In this document: one piece after another, positions 1 to 6,339 of the stretch
How positions within the stretch are numbered: position 1 is the first letter of the stretch
How the letters are laid out: each line of letters begins with the position of its first letter
DNA from: Ruminococcus sp.
GTDB taxonomy: Bacteria > Bacillota > Clostridia > Oscillospirales > Ruminococcaceae
Assembly (NCBI GenBank): GCA_031262625.1
Contig: JAISHJ010000108.1
Location: 1-6,601 of the forward strand
DNA length: 6,601 nucleotides
Direction of reading: 5' to 3'
Notes under the pieces: model-generated
What the model saw: the letters and a program-made list of their open reading frames with translations, nothing else
Told to the model about the DNA's origin: nothing
Databases searched by the model: none
Made by a program: the position numbers and the translations under genes

Positions 1-106
1 TCAAAATGCCGTGTTCCTGTTGTTCACAAGCCCGAAAATCAGAATAAACATCTTCACAAACATCGTGAGGTTGGCTTTTCCACTCTCGATTTTCTTTAGA
101 CGCGCG
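1..106. other. Unexplained flank upstream of a truncated surface gene
   Basis: This stretch shows no similarity to the Ig-like repeat sequence that begins at about 107. Plus frame 2 is open from base 2 into the repeat region. A minus-strand frame is also open from about 99 down to a TGA at 3-1, and would encode a hydrophobic tail containing MFVKMFILIFGLV. Neither reading has a start codon with a ribosome binding site here, and I recognise no family. It may be the end of a minus-strand gene, the remains of an inserted element, or an assembly artefact. I cannot tell these apart from the window alone. Confidence 0.3.
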
Positions 107-135
107 TTTGGCTACACGATGCCGCAGGAAACGCC

Positions 136-1443
136 TTGACAACACCCTCACCCGCGAAGACATTCACCACGGCGGCGGCACCCGACACAGCCGCGCCGAC
201 AGTCAGCGGCGACCCTGTATTTGCTGCAACCGATTTGTCGTTGGGAACAGGCACGTTAACGGTTACTTTCAGCGAAGCCATGACCGCCGCCGGTACGATT
301 ACGCTTGACAACAGCGGCACGGCGACTCTAAGCACATGGTCTTCAACAAACGTTGCGGTTTATAACTTAACCGGTCTTACATACGGCACAACCTACGAAG
401 TCACTTTTGCAAGCTTTACAGATGCCGCAGGAAATGCCTTGACAGCACCCTCGCCGGCAATGACTTTCACAACAGCGACAGAACCCGATACAACCGCTCC
501 GACAGTATTAACTGTCACTCCGAGCGGTACGGACGTTTCGCAAGCTACAACGGCTTTAACCGTTACATTCAGCGAAGCAATGAATACTTTGAACGGCACA
601 ATTACGCTTGATAACGGTGTAACGGCGGCTTCTCCGTCATGGACGAACGGAAACACCGCCGCAACATACACTTTGTCAACCCTCGGCTACGGCACTACCT
701 ACACAATTACTTTCGCAAGCTTTACAGATGCCGCCGGAAATGCTTTGACAGCTCCTTCGCCGGCAAAGACGTTCACAACGGCGGCAGAACCCGCTCCGGA
801 TCCGGATCCTGACCCCGATCCAGATCCTAATCCCGATCCTGACCCTGATCCCGATCCTGACCCCGAGCCTAATCCTGACCCTGACCCAGATCCTAATCCC
901 GATCCGGATCCTGACCCTGACCCTAATCCTAATCCTGACCCTAATCCAAGCCCTAATCCAAGCCCCTCGCCTACGCCTGCCACTCCTTCATATACACCGC
1001 CGTTATTGCCGATTATTACTACTAATGTGCCTATGCCCGAGAGCGAAGACTTCACCTATACATTTACATCGAAATCAGACGTAACATCTACAATAACGGT
1101 TACAGAATCGCTGATAACTATTACTGCCGGGCTTAATGAATCGGGGAGCGTTAACTCCGAAACCGCAGTAAAAGCGATGAAAGAATCGGTAAGAATAGCG
1201 AAAGCAAACGGTGAAAACAGCGTATACTTTGAAATCCCCGAGGGAGCAGTCGGACTTTCTTCTTCAACTGTTAAGAAACTTGTGGATGCTTCCGGCGGTC
1301 TTGATATTATAATAAACCTCGCCGACGTTAATAACGGGGATAATATCGGTAATATACGGCTTAATAAAACTCCGATATGGGGCAAATCCTCACAGGCTTA
1401 CATTTTGAAACAGAACGTATTTATTCAGTACAAAATTACATAG
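136..1443 (+). CDS. Ig-like repeat surface protein, 5'-truncated and 3'-frameshifted
   Basis: This is the main frame of a repeat-built extracellular protein. Family similarity continues upstream to codon 118 (DAAGNAL motif), and an in-frame TAG lies at 97, so the TTG at 136 is only the first nominal start and no signal peptide is present. Going down the protein there is the tail of one Ig-like domain, then two complete copies of 101 residues (184-486 and 487-789). Each copy carries LTVTFSEAM, YGTTY and FTDAAGNALTAPSPA, typical of Big_5/SbsA-type bacterial Ig-like domains. A Pro-Asp/Pro-Asn linker (790-978) leads to a C-terminal domain. The frame ends early at TAG 1441, and the natural C-terminus lies in another frame (1377-1700). 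Proteins of this build are usually exported and sit on or leave the cell surface. Big_5 folding is inferred from motifs; an exact ligand or role cannot be given. As it stands this is probably a pseudogene or a gene carrying sequence errors. Confidence 0.75.
   Translation: MTTPSPAKTFTTAAAPDTAAPTVSGDPVFAATDLSLGTGTLTVTFSEAMTAAGTITLDNSGTATLSTWSSTNVAVYNLTGLTYGTTYEVTFASFTDAAGNALTAPSPAMTFTTATEPDTTAPTVLTVTPSGTDVSQATTALTVTFSEAMNTLNGTITLDNGVTAASPSWTNGNTAATYTLSTLGYGTTYTITFASFTDAAGNALTAPSPAKTFTTAAEPAPDPDPDPDPDPNPDPDPDPDPDPEPNPDPDPDPNPDPDPDPDPNPNPDPNPSPNPSPSPTPATPSYTPPLLPIITTNVPMPESEDFTYTFTSKSDVTSTITVTESLITITAGLNESGSVNSETAVKAMKESVRIAKANGENSVYFEIPEGAVGLSSSTVKKLVDASGGLDIIINLADVNNGDNIGNIRLNKTPIWGKSSQAYILKQNVFIQYKIT
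184..789 (+). repeat. Two tandem 303-bp Ig-like domain repeats
   Basis: Two in-frame copies of exactly 101 codons run 184-486 and 487-789, and a third, partial copy lies upstream from about 107. The most conserved DNA encodes FASFTDAAGNALTAPSPA, where the 20-mer gcaagctttacagatgccgc recurs exactly one period (303 bp) apart. Similarity this high at DNA level could allow copy number to change by recombination. The middle of the repeats is more divergent (TAAGTITLDN versus NTLNGTITLDN). Confidence 0.85.
790..978 (+). repeat. Pro-Asp/Pro-Asn hexanucleotide-type linker
   Basis: About 60 codons alternate Pro with Asp, Asn, Glu and finally Ser (DPDPDPNPDP, then NPSPNPSPSP). They are written with degenerate hexamers such as gatcct, gaccct, gatccc and aatcct. 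Such acidic, proline-rich segments are extended, unfolded spacers that hold domains apart or span the cell wall. Here the linker separates the Ig-like repeats from the C-terminal domain. The near-repetitive DNA is prone to slippage. The antisense reading gives a meaningless Gly-Ser polymer. Confidence 0.9.
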
Positions 1444-1700
1444 CTTCACGATACGATACCGATATTTTATGCGCATTTGAAACTGCACAGACAGGCGGCT
1501 GGAAAGATACCGCTACACTATCATTAAGCGTTCATAAACTCGGCTTAGAAACTCTTGACGGAACGAAACTTTACGCGCTGATTTACGATACAAAGACAAA
1601 AACACTTTATCAGGCTGCGGCGGAAGTTATTGACGGAGACATAGTAATAAAAACTAAAAAAAGCGGAATAGTTACTATTGTGACAGAGCCTGTAACGTAA
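1377..1700 (+). CDS. C-terminal piece of the surface protein, frame-shifted
   Basis: This 107-codon frame holds the natural end of the preceding protein. It overlaps the upstream frame by 67 bp, and an in-frame TAA at 1365 shows the frames must be joined downstream of that point. Its residues GQILTGLHFETERI and ETAQTGGWKDTATLSLS, then DGTKLYALIYDTKTK and DIVIKTKKSGIVTIV, read as a conserved C-terminal domain seen in clostridial repeat-rich surface proteins (recognised from memory, not by search). Adding one G to the GGGG at 1379-1382 turns ...TPIWGKSS into ...TPIWGQILTG and joins both frames. The ATG at 1377 has no convincing ribosome binding site, so this is unlikely to be translated as a separate gene. 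No LPXTG sorting signal is visible. Stop is TAA at 1698. Confidence 0.65.
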   Translation: MGQILTGLHFETERIYSVQNYIASRYDTDILCAFETAQTGGWKDTATLSLSVHKLGLETLDGTKLYALIYDTKTKTLYQAAAEVIDGDIVIKTKKSGIVTIVTEPVT

Positions 1701-1708
1701 TCATGTTA

Positions 1709-1733
1709 AATGGGCTTCTCTTTGAAGCCCATT
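1709..1733 (+). terminator. Hairpin after the surface protein gene
   Basis: A perfect 10-bp stem (aatgggcttc / gaagcccatt) encloses the five-base loop tcttt, starting 9 bp after the stop codon. The following sequence is AT-rich but has no continuous T run, so this is a weak or atypical intrinsic terminator. Its position between the surface gene and the next promoter fits a terminator role. Confidence 0.6.
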
Positions 1734-1770
1734 AGCATATTAAATTTAGTTGAATTTTGCGAAAACTGTA

Positions 1771-1799
1771 TAGACAAATAATAAAAAATATGCTATAAT
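1771..1799 (+). promoter_or_regulatory. Sigma-70-type promoter with extended -10
   Basis: The -35 element TAGACA (1771-1776) and the -10 element TATAAT (1794-1799) are 17 bp apart. The TGC just upstream of the -10 makes a TGnTATAAT extended -10. Transcription would begin near 1806, about 26 bp before the chemoreceptor ATG. No sigma-28-like flagellar promoter (TAAA...CCGATAA) is visible here, so housekeeping expression is likely. Confidence 0.85.
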
Positions 1800-1819
1800 G
1801 ATTGACATTAAACTACTTT

Positions 1820-1825
1820 GAGGGA
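1820..1825 (+). promoter_or_regulatory. Ribosome binding site deciding the chemoreceptor start
   Basis: GAGGGA lies 6 nt before the ATG at 1832. The upstream in-frame TTG at 1802 falls at or before the expected transcription start (about 1806), so it cannot be the start when this promoter is used. The ATG at 1832 also places the Lys-Lys and hydrophobic helix correctly at the N-terminus. Confidence 0.85.
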
Positions 1826-1831
1826 ATTTTT

Positions 1832-3877
1832 ATGTTAAAGAAATTTTTAATCCCTGTAATTGTTATCTTTACGGTTCTTGTTATTGCAGTGAGTACTGTA
1901 GTTAATGTGTCGCTTAAAGCTAACAACGACACTGTAAACTTAAATGAATCAAAAAAAGCAAGCGAATACGTCGGCGATATTATAAAAAACTTTATGGACG
2001 GCGCGTATAGTTTGGTGGAGTCTACGGCGCAGATGCCGTCTATGCTCACGATGGATACTGCCGTACAGAATCCGGAACTTGCGCGGATTGTTAAGAATAA
2101 TACATATGCAAGCCTTTACTACATACAGGGTGCAGACGGTATGCAAACAGGGCGTTCGGACGACAAGGCAATGGGCGACAGAAGCACCAGACCGTGGTTT
2201 CTTCGCTTTATGAGTAACTACGAACCGTTTGTAATGGAAACATATTTTTCTGTCAACGACAATGCCGCCTGTACGTCAATTTATTATCCGATGTATAAAG
2301 ACAGCGAAATGATCGGCGTTATCGGTGTGGATATTAAGCTTGACATTTTACAGGACATAGTTGTAAAGCACTCGCAGACGGAAGATGATTACTATTCTTT
2401 CGTCATAGACGGCAACGGCGCAGTTGTCGCTCACCCCGACACCTCCTATCTTACGACAGTTACTAACTTCAAAACCTTAACACGGAATGTTCCGAAACTC
2501 GACTCAAACGGAAATGCTGTAATTGAAGACGGAAATATAGTTGAGACGGAGGAGAAGTTTGAGATAAGCCCGGAGTACGAAAAGCTTATTGAACGCGTTA
2601 TGAACGGCGAATCCGGCTCGGAAGAAATCACAATCGACGGGAAAGAATACTACGTCGGCTACTCCTCCATACCGATGGAGGGCGACTCTGACTCGTGGTC
2701 GGTAATAACTCTCAAAAACAAAGAAATTTCCGAAGGCGCAATCAACGATGCACTCTTTGATATAGCATTAACGGTAGTAATTACGGCTCTTGCTGCGCTG
2801 ACGATAATAATTGTCCTTATCAGAAGCTTTACAAAACCGATAAAAGCAATGACAACCTTCGCCCGGAGTATCTCCGAAGGAGATTTCAGTACACGTCTCG
2901 ACGACTTCTTTAAGGCACAGCCTAAGGACGAACTCGGTCTGCTTTACGATTCATTTAAGAATCTTGAGACGGAAGTTACCGGAATTATCGTTGAAACCGA
3001 AGATGTTTTACAGGCAGTGAATAACGGAAATCTTACAAAACGAATCAGTAAAAATTTCTCCGGCGATTTTGAAAAACTGAAAATCTCGGTAAATAACATT
3101 ACAGAAGTTTTCGTAAAGATGATGACTGATATTAAAAACGGCACGCAGAAAATGCGAAAGACGGTTTCTGCGTTTGAACAGGGCTCAAACGAACTTGCGG
3201 CAAGTACTTCAAACTTAATGAATGCAACGGGAGTAATTAAGACAAAACTCTCTGAACTTTCCGATGCAATTTCTGCAAACTCTGCGGATGCAGAGACAGC
3301 AAGAAAATATTCGGAAGAAGCGAGTGTTACCATTACCCAAACCGGCAGCAATATGGAGAGCATGAACGCTTCAATACTTGCTATTGAAAAAGAATCTGCA
3401 GAAATATCGAAAATTATGAAGATAATTGACGATATAGCCTTCCAGACAAATATCTTGGCACTTAATGCGGCTGTTGAAGCCGCCAGAGCCGGCGAAGCAG
3501 GAAAAGGTTTCAGCGTTGTTGCAGATGAAGTGAGGATGCTTGCTAACAAGTCGGCATCTGCGGCGAAAGAAACAGGAAAATTAATCGAAAACTCAAACAA
3601 AAAGATTCACGAAGGCAGAGAGATAGTCGAAAAGGCTACCGCTAACTTTGAAGAAGTTACTGCTAAAATCAGCGGAATAACCGAAGTTATCGACAAGATA
3701 AGTGTTTCCTCTCTGTCGCAGCAAAGTTCTGTCAGAGATGTTTCCGGAAGCGTTGATACTATCGTAGAGACATCGGCTCTAAACAGTAAAACAGCAAATG
3801 AACACTTCGAGGAAACCGACAATCTTTTGAAGGTAATTAACGATATGTCCGATATGGTGAACAACATAAACGAATAA
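1832..3877 (+). CDS. Methyl-accepting chemotaxis protein, dCache-HAMP-MCP type
   Basis: This is a 681-aa inner-membrane chemoreceptor. It senses a ligand outside the cell and controls CheA kinase through CheW. Transmembrane helix 1 is at about residues 6-28, the extracellular double-Cache domain at about 35-300, transmembrane helix 2 at about 311-331 and HAMP at 333-382. A second HAMP-like segment (about 388-430, NNGNLTKRIS...GDFEKL) precedes the signalling domain (about 440-681). The hairpin tip is unmistakable: DDIAFQTNILALNAAVEAAR at 533-552, then GEAGKGFSVVADEVR. In the Cache domain R120-P-W122-F123, Y138 and D167 resemble the amino-acid-binding dCache_1AA pattern, which makes an amino-acid ligand plausible but unproven. 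The C-terminus lacks a CheR-binding NWETF-type pentapeptide. FapA follows after 13 bp in the same direction, suggesting one transcript. Assignment to the receptor family is near certain; the ligand is inference. Confidence 0.96.
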   Translation: MLKKFLIPVIVIFTVLVIAVSTVVNVSLKANNDTVNLNESKKASEYVGDIIKNFMDGAYSLVESTAQMPSMLTMDTAVQNPELARIVKNNTYASLYYIQGADGMQTGRSDDKAMGDRSTRPWFLRFMSNYEPFVMETYFSVNDNAACTSIYYPMYKDSEMIGVIGVDIKLDILQDIVVKHSQTEDDYYSFVIDGNGAVVAHPDTSYLTTVTNFKTLTRNVPKLDSNGNAVIEDGNIVETEEKFEISPEYEKLIERVMNGESGSEEITIDGKEYYVGYSSIPMEGDSDSWSVITLKNKEISEGAINDALFDIALTVVITALAALTIIIVLIRSFTKPIKAMTTFARSISEGDFSTRLDDFFKAQPKDELGLLYDSFKNLETEVTGIIVETEDVLQAVNNGNLTKRISKNFSGDFEKLKISVNNITEVFVKMMTDIKNGTQKMRKTVSAFEQGSNELAASTSNLMNATGVIKTKLSELSDAISANSADAETARKYSEEASVTITQTGSNMESMNASILAIEKESAEISKIMKIIDDIAFQTNILALNAAVEAARAGEAGKGFSVVADEVRMLANKSASAAKETGKLIENSNKKIHEGREIVEKATANFEEVTAKISGITEVIDKISVSSLSQQSSVRDVSGSVDTIVETSALNSKTANEHFEETDNLLKVINDMSDMVNNINE

Positions 3878-3890
3878 AAGGGCTGAGACA

Positions 3891-5303
3891 ATGAACAGCG
3901 ATATCAAGAATAATCTGAAGCCTGCCGTTAACTCATTCGCAACAGTCAGAATCGAAGATAAGAGTATCTTCGCCGAAATAGAAGTTACCGCGCCCAAATA
4001 CGGCGGCAGTGATGTTACCGTAAATATACTTAACAGAGCACTTGATGAAGCGGGAGTATGCTACGGTATAAAAGAAAATGTACTGAAAGAAATCGCTGAG
4101 AAAAAAATATACAATAAAAAGATTCGCGTTGCCGAATATACTCCGCCTGTTACGGGTAAAAACGGGCTTATAGACTATCGGTTTGACCGCGTTCCGACAG
4201 CACTTCTTGTAGAAAATGAGAAAGGCGACGTCAACTACCGTGAACTCGGGCTGTTTAAGAGCGTTCTTAAAAATACCGTTATCGCCGATATTACTCCGCC
4301 GGAAGAGGGCATACCCGGAACCGATATTTTCGGGCGGGAGATTGCTCCGAAGCCTGTCTCAAAGGCGGCGTTCACTACCGGCGTAGGTACTGTGCTGTCT
4401 GAGGACGGTTTACAGATAATCGCCGCAATTGACGGCGTGATTAACTACGAAAAATCAGCATTTGTGCTTAGGCGCGAACTTAATATAAAGGCGGATATTG
4501 ACTTTAACACCGGGAATATTCAGTTTATAGGTGACATTAATATTTACGGTAATGTCGGCGAAGGTTTTAAGGTTCATAGTACCGGCGGCAATATCGTTAT
4601 CTACGGTGCGGTTTTCTCCGGCGCAGAAATTACGGCTGCCGGAAGTGTCACGCTTAAGAAAGTATGCAACCACGGTACTGTCAATGCGGGCGGCAGCATT
4701 AACGCAGCTTTCTGCGAATATTCCGACCTTTCGTCAAACGGCGATATTACCGTTCAGACTGTGGTTTTTTCTACTGTGTATTGCGGCGGAACGCTTGTCT
4801 GTTCCGGCAAAGGCGGACTTATCGGAGGGCATTATACTATCCTTTCCGGCGCGGTTATAAACGGCAATATCGGCTCTCCCCACTATCCGCTGACTGAAAT
4901 TCTCCTCGGCAATAACACAGTTTTAGCGGACGAAAGAGAAAGGCTGTCTACAGAGATAGCACGTGCTGAGCATGAAATTATCGACCTCAATATGATTGTT
5001 GATTACCTTAATGCAAAAAAGCGCGTGGATTTTACCCTTTCCGAAGAGAAGGAGCATTTGCTCGGAAAATCCGTCCGCGCCAGAATATTAAAAAACCGTG
5101 TGGTAAGCGATGCTAAAAAAAGAATTATTGAGATTGAACATCTGCTTGAGAACGTACAGGATCTGCGTATGACTGTAGGCGGAACGGTTTACGTCAAAAC
5201 CCGTATCTGTATCAACACTGCCAAATACGAAGTGAAAAATGAATGGAAACACGTAACGATCTATGTTGACAAAGATAACGAGTTCCATTTTGACAATATG
5301 TAA
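3891..5303 (+). CDS. fapA: FapA family protein (flagellar assembly protein A, DUF342)
   Basis: This 470-aa cytoplasmic protein belongs to the FapA/DUF342 family, which is associated with flagellar assembly; its biochemical activity is not well defined. The N-terminal half carries family hallmarks: TGKNGLIDYRFDR (88-100), YRELGLFKSV (116-125), ITPPEEGIPGTDIFGREIAPKP (134-155) and LSEDGLQIIAAIDG (169-182). Residues about 200-340 are Gly/Ile/Val-rich with turn-like repeats (GDINIYGNV, GGNIVIYGAV, AGSVTLKKV, GGSINAAF), as expected of a right-handed beta-solenoid. Residues about 345-425 are charged and helical, probably coiled coil, followed by a short beta-rich tail. There is no signal peptide or membrane helix. 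Length is normal for the family. An AAGGG ribosome binding site (3878-3882) lies 8 nt before the ATG. Co-transcription with the chemoreceptor is inferred from the 13-bp gap and the shared downstream terminator. Confidence 0.92.
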   Translation: MNSDIKNNLKPAVNSFATVRIEDKSIFAEIEVTAPKYGGSDVTVNILNRALDEAGVCYGIKENVLKEIAEKKIYNKKIRVAEYTPPVTGKNGLIDYRFDRVPTALLVENEKGDVNYRELGLFKSVLKNTVIADITPPEEGIPGTDIFGREIAPKPVSKAAFTTGVGTVLSEDGLQIIAAIDGVINYEKSAFVLRRELNIKADIDFNTGNIQFIGDINIYGNVGEGFKVHSTGGNIVIYGAVFSGAEITAAGSVTLKKVCNHGTVNAGGSINAAFCEYSDLSSNGDITVQTVVFSTVYCGGTLVCSGKGGLIGGHYTILSGAVINGNIGSPHYPLTEILLGNNTVLADERERLSTEIARAEHEIIDLNMIVDYLNAKKRVDFTLSEEKEHLLGKSVRARILKNRVVSDAKKRIIEIEHLLENVQDLRMTVGGTVYVKTRICINTAKYEVKNEWKHVTIYVDKDNEFHFDNM

Positions 5304-5356
5304 ATTACACACTGACGTCTTTTAAATATGTTTTTATGTAGAATTATAATTTTCTC

Positions 5357-5393
5357 ATAGCCCGTTTCTATTTAAACACGGGCTATATTTTTT
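5357..5393 (+). terminator. Intrinsic terminator after fapA
   Basis: The stem atagcccgt (5357-5365) pairs with acgggctat (5378-5386) around a 12-base loop and is followed by six T residues (5388-5393). It closes the chemoreceptor-fapA unit 53 bp after the stop codon. Read on the minus strand the hairpin has no T run, so it would stop the convergent acetyltransferase transcript only weakly. Confidence 0.88.
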
Positions 5394-5410
5394 GTATGGT
5401 AAATATGTAA

Positions 5411-6013
5411 TTATATCGTCTTCATCCAAAAGTCACGATAAGTTATTCCCCATCCGTGACTGTCTTGTAAGGTTTCATCCGAAAGAACGAAACCGTTTTT
5501 CTCAAGAGCTTTTATTCGCTCTGCGGCAATGGGAGTTGCACGTGTGACAATGCCGTCTGCACCGAAAGTATTTATACCGTTTTTGATAATCAAAGAAAGC
5601 AATTCATCAATTGCCTTTTCGTTTTCATAATTACTATGCAAATCAAGGCGCAAGCATATTTTACCGCCGAAAAAACTACCTTTCTCACTGCGAAAAGCTT
5701 CAATTGTGCCGACGGCTTTTTTGCTTTGCTTATAAGTTATCGCCATACGTACAAAACAGCGGTAATTGTATGCTTCAATCCATTTGCCGATGCAGTCCTG
5801 CATTGCAGTCAAATCTTTTGCGCCGTAACCGAAATCGCAATTCCAAGCGCTGCATTCGTTTAATATATCCTGTGCTGTCGGGTCGGCATAAACTGCAAGT
5901 AAATCCTCCGCATCTGTAGACTCTACAAAACGAAGCAGGAAATGTTCGCTTTCAAATACGGGGCAATCGGTGTAGGTATCTGTTTGCAGGGGAAGTGTAA
6001 TATTATCATTCAT
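5411..6013 (-). CDS. GNAT family N-acetyltransferase
   Basis: This 200-aa protein is a cytoplasmic GNAT fold enzyme expected to transfer an acetyl group from acetyl-CoA to an amine; the substrate is unknown. Residues 24-45 (HFLLRFVESTDAEDLLAVYA) form the usual N-terminal strand and helix. MAITYKQSKKAVGTIEAF (90-107) is the beta-strand pair that enters the active-site cleft, and IVTRATPIAAERIKALEKNGF (155-175) is the C-terminal signature. The acetyl-CoA-binding loop reads LDLHSNYENEKAIDELL (123-139), without the textbook Q/R-x-x-G-x-G/A. I recall related clostridial GNATs with an RSDYEKE-type loop, so this looks like a subfamily trait rather than damage. Start: ATG 6013 follows AAAAGGA with close spacing (about 3 nt); a TTG at 6055 would lie inside the upstream gene and is less likely. 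It lies 10 bp after the small membrane protein gene and is probably co-transcribed with it. Confidence 0.88.
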   Translation of the reverse strand: MNDNITLPLQTDTYTDCPVFESEHFLLRFVESTDAEDLLAVYADPTAQDILNECSAWNCDFGYGAKDLTAMQDCIGKWIEAYNYRCFVRMAITYKQSKKAVGTIEAFRSEKGSFFGGKICLRLDLHSNYENEKAIDELLSLIIKNGINTFGADGIVTRATPIAAERIKALEKNGFVLSDETLQDSHGWGITYRDFWMKTI

Positions 6014-6023
6014 GGTTCCTTTT

Positions 6024-6215
6024 CTATTCCGATAAATTATAATTATAGTAGACAAAACCGAGTACCGGCATTACTTTAAGCATAAACGAGTTGTCGGGGT
6101 GAGTAAGGCTTGAGAGCCGCTCTCTGCCCGCCTTGTCGCCGCCGATTCCGGCAATTATGAGCGATACAACGGAACACCCTATCGCTAAAAATAAAGCTGA
6201 TATATTAAGAGTCAT
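6024..6215 (-). CDS. Small predicted membrane protein, function unknown
   Basis: This gene encodes 63 residues. The N-terminus (residues 4-24, ISALFLAIGCSVVSLIIAGIG) is a likely membrane helix. A polar, charged stretch (GGDKAGRERLSSLTHPDNS) follows, then a second hydrophobic patch (MLKVMPVLGFVYYNY). Because there is no cleavage site and a Lys/Arg-rich segment lies after the helix, it looks like a small membrane protein with its C-terminal part in the cytoplasm. I do not recognise a family. Reality is supported by a strong ribosome binding site, GAGGTG at 4 nt from the ATG, and by its tight link to the acetyltransferase gene (10 bp). The product could help the acetyltransferase or be unrelated; the sequence does not say. 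Confidence 0.6.
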   Translation of the reverse strand: MTLNISALFLAIGCSVVSLIIAGIGGDKAGRERLSSLTHPDNSFMLKVMPVLGFVYYNYNLSE

Positions 6216-6219
6216 AGCA

Positions 6220-6226
6220 CACCTCT
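6220..6226 (-). promoter_or_regulatory. Strong ribosome binding site of the 63-aa ORF
   Basis: On the minus strand AGAGGTG ends 4 nt before the ATG at 6215. Its GAGGTG part can pair fully with the anti-Shine-Dalgarno end of 16S rRNA. This is the best ribosome binding site on the minus strand of the window and the main reason to accept the short ORF as a gene. Confidence 0.7.
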
Positions 6227-6339
6227 GTTATATTAAATTAACGGTTTAATCGTCTTTTCATCGTAAAAAATCAATCTCCGGACTGTATGATTATAAAATT
6301 TTCTTCGCTTAAAACAGTTTTTATACCGCACTTTTCATA

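Noticed and set aside
790..978. CRISPR-like or satellite array
   Set aside because: The repeat unit is a coding dipeptide hexamer without spacers; it is a Pro-Asp linker.
699..1055. Antisense ORF with a Gly-Ser polymer
   Set aside because: It is the mirror of the Asp-Pro linker in the plus-strand surface gene; no ribosome binding site and no family resemblance.
1368..1440. Programmed -1 ribosomal frameshift joining the two surface-protein frames
   Set aside because: No X-XXY-YYZ slippery heptamer in the correct phase is present in the allowed interval and no obvious downstream pseudoknot was seen; a lost G in the G run is simpler.
1802..1831. TTG start giving ten extra residues to the chemoreceptor
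   Set aside because: It is at or before the predicted transcription start, and the ATG at 1832 has the proper ribosome binding site.
2944..3600. Long minus-strand ORF of 218 codons inside the chemoreceptor
   Set aside because: It lies fully within highly conserved MCP signalling sequence on the other strand and is explained by that gene's codon bias.
4531..4860. Plus-strand 109-codon ORF within fapA
   Set aside because: Alternative frame of the well-supported FapA beta-solenoid region with no ribosome binding site.
5611..5919. Plus-strand ORFs opposite the acetyltransferase
   Set aside because: They mirror conserved GNAT coding sequence on the minus strand and have no start signals.
6014..6055. 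TTG start at 6055 giving 14 extra residues to the acetyltransferase
   Set aside because: It overlaps the end of the 63-aa gene, has no ribosome binding site, and the added residues do not resemble the family N-terminus; ATG 6013 follows AAAAGGA.
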